A stretch of 9,360 bases of DNA from Bacteroidales bacterium (GTDB taxonomy: Bacteria > Bacteroidota > Bacteroidia > Bacteroidales > WCHB1-69). Below are positions 1 to 6,218 of this stretch, one piece after another (within the stretch, counting starts at the first letter, position 1; the number at the start of each line of letters is the position of its first letter). The position numbers were made by a program, and so were the translations under genes. The stretch is from positions 1 to 9,360 of the forward strand of contig JAKSMH010000022.1 in the NCBI GenBank assembly GCA_024400715.1. Reading direction: 5' to 3'. A model generated the notes under the pieces. The model ran no database searches. It had not been told where the DNA came from and saw nothing but the letters and a program-made list of their open reading frames with translations.

Positions 1-133
1 ACCAACTTTCAGGTTGATTGACGCAGACGCATACCTCAAAAGGATGTTCCGTCTGTTGCGATGCGATGGATTGCATCGTTTGAGGAAGAAAATCAAGCTC
101 GTCTAAGGCAGGAATGGCAATGAAAAGGCGCAC
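1..133 (-). CDS. Glycosyltransferase family 2, N-terminal fragment (cut by window edge)
   Basis: Forty-four codons are visible before the window ends. The protein opens with VRLFIAIPALDELDFLPQTM, followed by an amphipathic stretch and the strand FEVCVCVNQPESW. The pattern of a hydrophobic strand ending in IPALDE, a helix, then a second strand with a V-C-V-N-Q turn is that of the nucleotide-sugar-binding half of GT-A family 2 glycosyltransferases, whose usual form is IPAYNEE...VVDDGS. The start is read as GTG at 133-131, because no ATG lies near it in this frame and the GTG falls 2 nt after the stop of the upstream gene. That spacing suggests translational coupling. A role in adding a sugar to an envelope glycan is inferred. 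The DxD motif and acceptor region lie outside the window, so substrate and final topology cannot be judged. Confidence 0.68.
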   Translation of the reverse strand, partial: MRLFIAIPALDELDFLPQTMQSIASQQTEHPFEVCVCVNQPESW

Positions 134-135
134 AA

Positions 136-3100
136 TTAGTCTTTTAAGGGGTTGGCAATGAATGGTTTTTTCTGTAAGTTGATGTCTGGATTCTTATCTA
201 CTTCAAGTTCTTCGAAAAGAATGGCCTTGGGTAAGATAAAGCTGACAGGTACTCCGTAGAGTTGAAAATCGCTGGAAGCAGGCCAAGCGTTTATTTTGTT
301 TCCGGTCATAAGGGTGTTAAAGACTTTCTGTTCGGAAGATACGGCGACTACGTGTTTGAAGGTTTTGAGTTTTGGAACCGACAATTGGGTCATTCGGACT
401 AATTTCTCCTCACCTGTTTTGGCATTGATTTGATAGCAATAAGTTGGTATTAAAGACTTTTCGGAGATATTATCAATTTTTGTGATGATATATCCATATT
501 CATAATCTTCAGATTTGGCCAGGGCTATCAATTTCTTTTTGATTTGTTGATAGGAGGATTTATTTTTGCTGCTCATCTCAATGACACCGGGTGCCAAGCT
601 GGTTTGTAGTTTGTTTTCACTGAGAACCAAGCGGTTGTGTCCGTTGCTGAAAGGGGCTTTGTCGGCGGGTTCTCTGTTATTGAGCAATTGCATCAAAACG
701 CCGTCTTCAATCAAGAGGGTTTCGTCGTCGGAAGCATAACCGTCGGCATCGTGTTGGAAACTGCCGATAAGGGGGATGCCGTTGTACTGCGTTAGCGTGT
801 TGCGACTGCGGATGGTTAAGTCTCTGGAAATGACTTTCTTGTTGAGAAATGAAACCAGTGTGTTGTCTTTGTCGGCATAGTGACCATACATAGATGAAAT
901 TTCAGGAGATGAGAAGATGGGTTTTCTGGAAGCCAGTAATCCATTGTCGGTTTGGAAAACACTTTCTTCGACAAGGGTGGCCACGGCGTCATCGGCAAAT
1001 AGGATAGGACCGCTGTAGGCAGCATCTATGACGGGAGCCTTGCGAAGTTGGTCAAGTTGGTCGGCAAAGTCTTTGATTTGCTGTCTTAATTCATCCACGG
1101 ATGGAAGTTGCGAAATGTCCTTGCGGTAAATGTTCAGTTCGTCCGACAAGGGCTCGCCATCATCCGCCAAAGTGTTGGCAAAAATGTGCAGGCCAACGAG
1201 GTTGAAAGGTTGTTTGTATTGCAATCCTTCGCTATTTTTGTAGTAGGCATTGCCCTGATAAGCATAGAGATTGACACCGGAGTTGGTAAATTCGGGATAT
1301 TTTGAAAATATATTTGACAGTTCGGCGATGATGGTTTCATAATGCATTCTGTCGATGGTGGTTGATGACTGCTCCTCACTGAAATTGCTACAAACTACAG
1401 CACTTCTGTCGGGTAGGTCAAGTTGCTTTTGAGGAAGGTTCTGTTGTTCGATAGCCGCATTCTTGGCTTCCAATGGTTCGGCGTTGGTTTTATAAAGATT
1501 GTCGGTAGTAAGCCACAGATTATAACGGATATTGTAGTAGTCGTTGTCGATAGGCATACTACCCGTACCGCTGCCGTTGCCAAAAATCAGCAAGTTCATA
1601 TCGAAGTAATGCAGGTTGTTGCGTTTGTCGTTGCCGACCAAAACGGTGACATCCTTGTCTCTACAAGGTCTTTGAAAAGAGGTGATGATGCCGCCGAGCG
1701 AACTGCAGATGCTTGTGATGGTGGCATCAGAAATCAAATAGCTGATAAAGTAAGGAGCTTGAAGGTCTTTGATTTGCAAGGAAGCCATATTTTGTTCCAA
1801 TTCGTCTTCCATAGCTTCAAAACAAGTCGTTTCAAAATTGTCGGTATTGGGAATCTGGCTGTATTTTTTAGGAATGATGGGTGGGCGTTGTTGGCTTTTG
1901 CTTTTTTTCTGCATTTCAATTTGCTTGATGAAGAGGGCGGGGGAGCAGCAGCCAACGGGTACCCAGCCGGATTCCGCCCCGCAAGTGCCGGCGAAGTTGC
2001 CGTGTTCGTTGCCGGCAGCTTCAATCTTGGAGAACATCGACAAAGGGGTGCCGACCAAATCCACACCGCGTACCAATTCGTCAGGTCTTCCATCTACATA
2101 GATGCGATACACTTCCAAGGGCGTTACATTGAAAGCGTTGGGCGTATAGCGGCCGGTACTTGTAAATCCGCCTTGAACACTGGCAAACAAATAACCGTAT
2201 TCTTTGCCCTGGGCCTTGGCTTCGGCAATGAGCATCTCCCGAAGTTGTTCATCGGTATAGGGACGCTCGGTTTCGACGATGAGGTTGGACTGGCGTGAAA
2301 CAGGTTGTTGACCCGCCTGCGAACGGGCGTGCCCATTGGATAAGGGGAAACTGTCAATGGGGGTTCGTGTCATCAAGAATTTCTTCATAATTCCGTGGTC
2401 CACGACCTTAACCTGATAACCGAAAAATCCTTCATCGTCATATTTGTAACTGCCATTCAATGGAATATCCTTGTAAAAAAGAATGGAAGGGTCAAAAATG
2501 ACCGAAAGGTCGGTGGGAAGAACTTGCTCGTTCAGTTTCTGTTTGAAAGTCTGCCCGTCTGTGCTTTGTTTAAGTCGTTGTCCTTCAACACGATGTCCAA
2601 AGATTTCGTGGAAGAATACGCCAGCGGCCTCTTTGGACAATAACGCGGGTCCCGTATAAGGATCCACGACAGGGGCTTTGACCAACTGGCTGATTTTGTT
2701 GTTGAGCATTTGAGCGTCAGCAAGCATAGTGGCTTGGTCGGGAAGCTGATGGGGTGTATGGGCAAAATAGGATTGATACAGAGGAAGATACATGCCGTCA
2801 GTGGCTTGCCCTTCCACATTGATGAACAAGTGGCAAAACGTGTTGTTTTGGACAATGTTGGTATTTTCGCTATTGACAAAATACTTTCGTAAAATCGTGA
2901 ATCGGATCATACTGCTGCCTTCTTGTGCGTCTTTATTTTGATTAAAGACAGCGGATAATTCCTTGAGTCGTTGAATCCAAAGGGTCTCGTCCAATTCAAG
3001 ATTGGTGACGGCGGGTTCAAAATAAACCTCCTGGGCGGCGGCAGAGTAGTCTGGAGCGTGGTCTTCCTCTTCGGCTTTGACGGCAATATTCGCTTTGACT

Positions 3101-3540
3101 TTGTCGTATCGTTGCTTGGCTTCACGAAAGGCCTTGTCCGTTTCGCGCCATAAAATCTGGGCTATGGCTTTGGAATCGTCGGTAAGAGGCAGTTTGACAC
3201 TTGCCGTTCCCATAATAAAATAATCAGAATAATCATCACGAAGTTCGTGAAAATTATCCATTTCGAAGTTTCCCACTCGGACTTGCACCGTCAAGATGCG
3301 TTCGTGGTTTTGCCTGTTCCCAACCAAGCTGCCAAACGAACTGCTGATATAGTGTGTGATTTCATCATCCACGCGATAACTAAGCAGATATACCCCGGCT
3401 TGGTCCTTGTCAAATTGGGCTTTGTTTTTCGTTAATTCTTTTTGGAGAATTTCTAAAAAGGCATCGGTTTGCTGGGCAAATGATGTGACAATGGCCATCA
3501 TCATTAGCAAGAAAATCCCATAAATTTTAATTGTTTTCAT
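136..3540 (-). CDS. Exported tandem TldD/PmbA-family metalloprotease fusion (first half active-type, second half degenerate)
   Basis: This 1134-residue protein begins with a Sec signal peptide: Lys2 and Lys5, hydrophobic residues about 7-20, then SFA|QQ with likely cleavage after Ala22. Residues about 23-545 form a complete TldD-like unit. HEIFGH at 311-316, followed by E319-G320, matches the HExxxHxxEG zinc site of TldD, and Cys520 in GTCGAESG matches the third zinc ligand. After a basic, proline-containing linker (about 545-565), residues about 570-1115 repeat the same fold. KAPVVDPYTGP (288-298) aligns with KAPVIDAAYSGP (834-845), and IPLNGSYKYDDEG (359-371) aligns with IPLIGSFQHDADG (922-934). 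In the second unit the zinc motif is EESVFQ (858-863), so it should not bind metal. E. coli TldD and TldE form an active/inactive heterodimer that cleaves unfolded peptides such as the microcin B17 precursor. Here both roles may sit in one exported chain. The family is normally about 450-550 residues. No internal signal peptide marks the junction. Substrate unknown. Confidence 0.88.
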   Translation of the reverse strand: MKTIKIYGIFLLMMMAIVTSFAQQTDAFLEILQKELTKNKAQFDKDQAGVYLLSYRVDDEITHYISSSFGSLVGNRQNHERILTVQVRVGNFEMDNFHELRDDYSDYFIMGTASVKLPLTDDSKAIAQILWRETDKAFREAKQRYDKVKANIAVKAEEEDHAPDYSAAAQEVYFEPAVTNLELDETLWIQRLKELSAVFNQNKDAQEGSSMIRFTILRKYFVNSENTNIVQNNTFCHLFINVEGQATDGMYLPLYQSYFAHTPHQLPDQATMLADAQMLNNKISQLVKAPVVDPYTGPALLSKEAAGVFFHEIFGHRVEGQRLKQSTDGQTFKQKLNEQVLPTDLSVIFDPSILFYKDIPLNGSYKYDDEGFFGYQVKVVDHGIMKKFLMTRTPIDSFPLSNGHARSQAGQQPVSRQSNLIVETERPYTDEQLREMLIAEAKAQGKEYGYLFASVQGGFTSTGRYTPNAFNVTPLEVYRIYVDGRPDELVRGVDLVGTPLSMFSKIEAAGNEHGNFAGTCGAESGWVPVGCCSPALFIKQIEMQKKSKSQQRPPIIPKKYSQIPNTDNFETTCFEAMEDELEQNMASLQIKDLQAPYFISYLISDATITSICSSLGGIITSFQRPCRDKDVTVLVGNDKRNNLHYFDMNLLIFGNGSGTGSMPIDNDYYNIRYNLWLTTDNLYKTNAEPLEAKNAAIEQQNLPQKQLDLPDRSAVVCSNFSEEQSSTTIDRMHYETIIAELSNIFSKYPEFTNSGVNLYAYQGNAYYKNSEGLQYKQPFNLVGLHIFANTLADDGEPLSDELNIYRKDISQLPSVDELRQQIKDFADQLDQLRKAPVIDAAYSGPILFADDAVATLVEESVFQTDNGLLASRKPIFSSPEISSMYGHYADKDNTLVSFLNKKVISRDLTIRSRNTLTQYNGIPLIGSFQHDADGYASDDETLLIEDGVLMQLLNNREPADKAPFSNGHNRLVLSENKLQTSLAPGVIEMSSKNKSSYQQIKKKLIALAKSEDYEYGYIITKIDNISEKSLIPTYCYQINAKTGEEKLVRMTQLSVPKLKTFKHVVAVSSEQKVFNTLMTGNKINAWPASSDFQLYGVPVSFILPKAILFEELEVDKNPDINLQKKPFIANPLKD

Positions 3541-3657
3541 AATGATTTTTTTGATGAAAAAAGAAAATTAGAACGTATTTCTTTCTTATAACGGCAAAAA
3601 TGTGCTTTTATTGTCTTTATTATTAATGTTTTTTCTTATTAAGAAGGGTATAATGCT

Positions 3658-3665
3658 CAAAAATA
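3658..3665 (-). promoter_or_regulatory. Candidate -7 promoter box for the TldD-like fusion gene
   Basis: Read leftward, these bases are TATTTTTG, an exact match to the Bacteroidota -7 consensus TAnnTTTG. They lie in the 199-nt gap between the TatD gene stop and the TldD-like start, which would give a leader of roughly 110 nt. No clear TTG -33 element sits about 19 nt upstream, and the gap is AT-rich, so chance matches are likely. A weaker box with one mismatch, CATTTTTG, occurs at 3602-3595. I found no convincing hairpin terminator and no leftward ATG in the gap, so it holds nothing else I can support. Confidence 0.28.
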
Positions 3666-3739
3666 ATCCAGATGAGTTGAAAATTGTGAGATTTCGTAGA
3701 AGATTTTATTCTTTTCAGTATGAAATTTTGAAGAAAATA

Positions 3740-4519
3740 TTAGTTTTTGTGGATTTTATCGAAAATTTTGAGGGCGTTTTCGGTGGTGACAGCCATAACG
3801 GTTTCCAAACTCTCGCCAGTGATTTCCGCCACTTTTTGGGCAATGATGGGTATGTAGCTGCTTTCGTTGGTTTTGCCGCGGAATGGCACGGGGGCAAGGT
3901 AGGGGGAGTCGGTTTCCAAAACGATGTGATGCAAGCCCACCTCTCTAACGATGTCTTGCAGCTTGTTGTTTTTGAAAGTGACGACACCGCCCACGCCTAA
4001 GGCAAATCCAAAACGAATGCCCCATTGGGCTTCCTGAATGCCGCCCGAAAAGCAATGCAGTACGCCTTTCAGTCCGCAACGGTCAAATTTTTTCAAGACG
4101 GGAATGGCTTCTTCGTAGGCATTTCGAATATGCAGCGACAAGGGCATTTGGCGTTCTTTGGCCCAATTGAGCTGTGTTTCAAAGATTTCTATTTGCTCTT
4201 TTTCATATTCGCGACTGAAATAATAATCCAAACCGATTTCCCCGACTCCGATCACGCGAGGATCATCCAAATAGGTGGCAATTTTTGCCAATTCATCTCG
4301 GTAATCTGGTCGGATTTCTTCAGGATGCAGTCCCACCAATGGGAAAATATGACCCGGAAACCGGTCCACAGATTCGAAAATCTCGTCCAATCCTGCCGCA
4401 TTGACTCCAGGTAAAATGATGGGATCTACGGCGGCATCAATGGCGCGCTGAACCACCTGTTCAAGACTGTCGGGATAGTATTCTTTGCACAAATGTGCGT
4501 GGGTGTCGATAAAGTTCAT
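3740..4519 (-). CDS. TatD-family metal-dependent hydrolase (DNase)
   Basis: This 259-residue protein has the length and full metal-ligand set of TatD-type hydrolases with a TIM-barrel fold. From the chosen start these are DTHAHL (His7, His9), VGEIGLDYY (Glu94), LHIRNA (His130), VLHCFSGG (His155) and LETDSPYLAP (Asp204). Characterised relatives are divalent-metal-dependent 3'-5' exonucleases acting on DNA in the cytoplasm, although the role of individual paralogues such as YcfH/YabD is less certain. No signal peptide is present. The start is the ATG at 4519-4517, giving MNFIDTHAHL. A longer reading from 4546 would overlap the upstream gene by 25 nt and adds nine residues not expected before the first strand. 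The gene starts 2 nt after the stop of the PHP gene, so the two are almost certainly co-transcribed and coupled. Confidence 0.93.
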   Translation of the reverse strand: MNFIDTHAHLCKEYYPDSLEQVVQRAIDAAVDPIILPGVNAAGLDEIFESVDRFPGHIFPLVGLHPEEIRPDYRDELAKIATYLDDPRVIGVGEIGLDYYFSREYEKEQIEIFETQLNWAKERQMPLSLHIRNAYEEAIPVLKKFDRCGLKGVLHCFSGGIQEAQWGIRFGFALGVGGVVTFKNNKLQDIVREVGLHHIVLETDSPYLAPVPFRGKTNESSYIPIIAQKVAEITGESLETVMAVTTENALKIFDKIHKN

Positions 4520-4521
4520 AT

Positions 4522-5355
4522 TTAAATATTGTATTCTTTCCAACAATTGCCGTCTTTATGAACCAATTGGTCAATGCCAAAGCTCTTTAGTTTTTGGACG
4601 GCTTCATCGTAGTAAAGGTTTAATTCTTCGGATTTATGCGCATCGCTGCTGACAATGAAAGGAAGGTGCATCTTTTTTGCTTGGGCAAGGATGTAATCCG
4701 AAGGATAAAAGGCATCGCAACGTTTTTTGTAGAGTCCGCGCGTGTTGATTTCGACAATGACATTGTTCTTTTTGATGAGCGAAAGCGCATGATCCACCAA
4801 GTCCACATACCATTTTTCCTGCTCAGTGAAAAAGCGGTGCTGATTGTGCATTTTGATTTTGTCAAGATGGGCAATGATGTCCAAATGCTCTTCTTCCAAC
4901 ATTTGAAACGACTGTTCCCAAAACGTGGTCACGGCTTTTTGAATGTTGTTGTTAAATAAAATGTCAAGTCCAGCGTCGTAGATTTCTCGCTTTGAGCCAT
5001 CGATGAACCAAAGTCGCTCGTCATTGGCAGGCCTCACCAAATGCACGCCGCCGATGATGTAGTCAAGCTGGTATTCGTTGCGGTAATGGTCAAATTTTTG
5101 AGTCATCCCTGGAATGAAATCGCATTCCAATCCCACAAAAAGCCGAGTGGCGGAGTTTTCCTGGAAAGAATGGATTTCCTTGACATATTCGGGAATGCGG
5201 TTTTCCTCGATCGCAAAATCGTTTTCGTTGGGAACGGGCGCGTGTGAAGAAAAACCCAAATGATTCAAACCTATTTCGTTGGCTTGCTTGACAAAGGCTT
5301 CGATGGATTCCTTACCATCGCAATAAGTACAATGAGTATGATAGTTGCATTTCAT
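4522..5355 (-). CDS. PHP-family phosphoesterase, histidinol-phosphatase (HisK) type
   Basis: The 277-residue product carries the metal-binding motifs of the PHP superfamily in order: HTH at 6-8 with Asp13, SSHAPVP (His38), GLECDF (Glu77), GGVHLV (His105), IIAHLDKIKMHN (His163) and SSDAHKSEE (Asp238, His240). The VEINTRGLYKK segment (about 201-211) is also typical of the HisK-type histidinol-phosphatases, which remove phosphate from L-histidinol phosphate in histidine synthesis. No other his gene is nearby, and many Bacteroidota use a HisB-type phosphatase, so another small phosphate ester may be the true substrate. The start is set at the ATG at 5355-5353 (MKCNYHTH). The frame stays open to an ATG at 5454, but that would add 33 residues without family character and run through the promoter region. 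It heads the leftward unit with the TatD gene. Confidence 0.85.
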   Translation of the reverse strand: MKCNYHTHCTYCDGKESIEAFVKQANEIGLNHLGFSSHAPVPNENDFAIEENRIPEYVKEIHSFQENSATRLFVGLECDFIPGMTQKFDHYRNEYQLDYIIGGVHLVRPANDERLWFIDGSKREIYDAGLDILFNNNIQKAVTTFWEQSFQMLEEEHLDIIAHLDKIKMHNQHRFFTEQEKWYVDLVDHALSLIKKNNVIVEINTRGLYKKRCDAFYPSDYILAQAKKMHLPFIVSSDAHKSEELNLYYDEAVQKLKSFGIDQLVHKDGNCWKEYNI

Positions 5356-5372
5356 TCCGTCAAAATTTTTGG

Positions 5373-5380
5373 CAAAATTA
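5373..5380 (-). promoter_or_regulatory. Candidate -7 promoter box for the PHP-TatD unit
   Basis: Read leftward this is TAATTTTG, an exact match to TAnnTTTG, the Bacteroidota -7 element. It lies 17 nt before the ATG at 5355 and would give a very short leader. No TTG is found at the right distance for the -33 element, so the assignment rests on the single box and its position in the divergent intergenic region. Confidence 0.3.
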
Positions 5381-5467
5381 CGAAAATATTGTCTTTGGAA
5401 GGTTGTATTATACAAGTTTGAATCTGCCCTGTAAATTTTTTTCTGATAAAGCATTGCAATTTATTTG

Positions 5468-5475
5468 TATTTTTG
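5468..5475 (+). promoter_or_regulatory. Candidate -7 promoter box for the lipoprotein-aspS-polysaccharide unit
   Basis: TATTTTTG matches TAnnTTTG exactly and sits 36 nt before the ATG at 5512, giving a leader of about 30 nt that is A/T-rich and lacks a Shine-Dalgarno sequence. A TTG occurs at 5454-5456, but it is too close to serve as the -33 element. The 156-nt space between 5355 and 5512 would thus hold two back-to-back promoters. I saw no terminator or riboswitch-like structure in it. Confidence 0.35.
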
Positions 5476-5511
5476 TCGTTTATATTTATAATAAGAAAAA
5501 TATATAGTTTA

Positions 5512-6204
5512 ATGCGATTAGTTTATAGTAAAATATTGTCAATCATTGTTTTAGCTTTCGTTCTGACGGCTTGTAATTCTTCCGTGAGTTCGAGCAAGGT
5601 GGAACAACGCATCATCTTTCCTTCCTATTCCGTCTATTATGATGCGGAAGCCCAAACTCTCACGGCCACGGTGGCTTTTCAAACCGATAACGAATCGGGC
5701 GACTATATTAAGTTGTCCAAAAATAGTTCCATATCTTTTAACCAACAGTCAATGAAGCAATTGTCTGATGGTGAAAAAGAATGCTTTTATATGTGTACTC
5801 AAAAGGATGTGGAGGCATTTCCCGATAGGTTGAATTTTGAATATCAAAATGATGATGGAGATGTTTTTACCAATGAACTTAAATTGAAATCTATTCAGAT
5901 TTCAGATTTCAGATTAAATAAAAATGAAGTCAACGTCATCCAATATAAAGGAAAGGATATCGATGAGGATGAAACCATCACCTTGATTTTGAAAAACGGG
6001 GACAAACAATACGAGATTTTGCCTGATGTTGGGGACAACCATCAAATGCTCATCGACAATTCTATGCTGCGTGATGTCAAATCGGGCAGTTATGAGGGAT
6101 ATTTACTGCGTACCAGTTACTCTACCGGCGTGAATGCTATGGATAGGGACGGTAGTGCGGAAACGACTTATCATTCGAAAATTTATACAATAACCATTCA
6201 ATAA
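5512..6204 (+). CDS. Lipoprotein of unknown function
   Basis: The 230-residue product begins with a lipoprotein signal: Arg2 and Lys7, a hydrophobic core at about 8-18, then the lipobox LTAC with the lipidated Cys21. The following residues, NSSVSSSK, form a flexible polar tether and lack the acidic cluster seen in surface-export signals of some Bacteroidota lipoproteins, so an outer-membrane protein facing the periplasm is my inference. The mature part is hydrophilic and appears beta-rich, with [18 protein letters not shown] near residues 38-55 looking like alternating strands of a beta-sandwich. I do not recognise the family. An in-frame TTG at 5473 would add 13 residues, but it overlaps the promoter box, so the ATG at 5512 is chosen. 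The aspS gene follows after 14 nt, so the pair is probably co-transcribed. The gene contains three perfect 7-bp tandem repeats at 5894-5914. Confidence 0.8.
   Translation: MRLVYSKILSIIVLAFVLTACNSSVSSSKVEQRIIFPSYSVYYDAEAQTLTATVAFQTDNESGDYIKLSKNSSISFNQQSMKQLSDGEKECFYMCTQKDVEAFPDRLNFEYQNDDGDVFTNELKLKSIQISDFRLNKNEVNVIQYKGKDIDEDETITLILKNGDKQYEILPDVGDNHQMLIDNSMLRDVKSGSYEGYLLRTSYSTGVNAMDRDGSAETTYHSKIYTITIQ
5894..5914 (+). repeat. Three tandem copies of a 7-bp unit (TTCAGAT) inside the lipoprotein gene
   Basis: The units lie at 5894-5900, 5901-5907 and 5908-5914 and are identical. They encode the stretch IQISDFRL around residues 128-135. Because 7 is not a multiple of 3, gain or loss of one unit would shift the reading frame and truncate the protein in its second half. 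Whether this happens in cells cannot be told from one sequence, and three copies is a low number for slippage. Confidence 0.9.
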
Positions 6205-6218
6205 AATTCAGTTTTATT

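Noticed and set aside
1423..2298. A 291-codon open frame on the plus strand opposite the TldD-like gene
   Set aside because: It lies wholly antisense to a gene with clear domain motifs, has no family features, and its composition follows the complementary codons of the real gene.
3541..3580. A short AT-only inverted repeat (TTTTTT / AAAAAA around CATC on the minus strand) just before the TldD-like start
   Set aside because: The stem has no G-C pairs and lies immediately before a start codon, so it is unlikely to be a terminator or a stable regulatory hairpin.
3602..4000. A 132-codon plus-strand frame starting in the gap before the TldD-like gene, with a hydrophobic beginning (MLLLSLLLMFFL)
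   Set aside because: About two thirds of it is antisense to the TatD gene, including conserved motif regions, and the hydrophobic start comes from AT-rich intergenic sequence.
5356..5454. A 33-residue N-terminal extension of the PHP protein
   Set aside because: The frame is open, but the PHP motif HTH normally lies within the first ten residues, and the extension would cross the candidate promoter.
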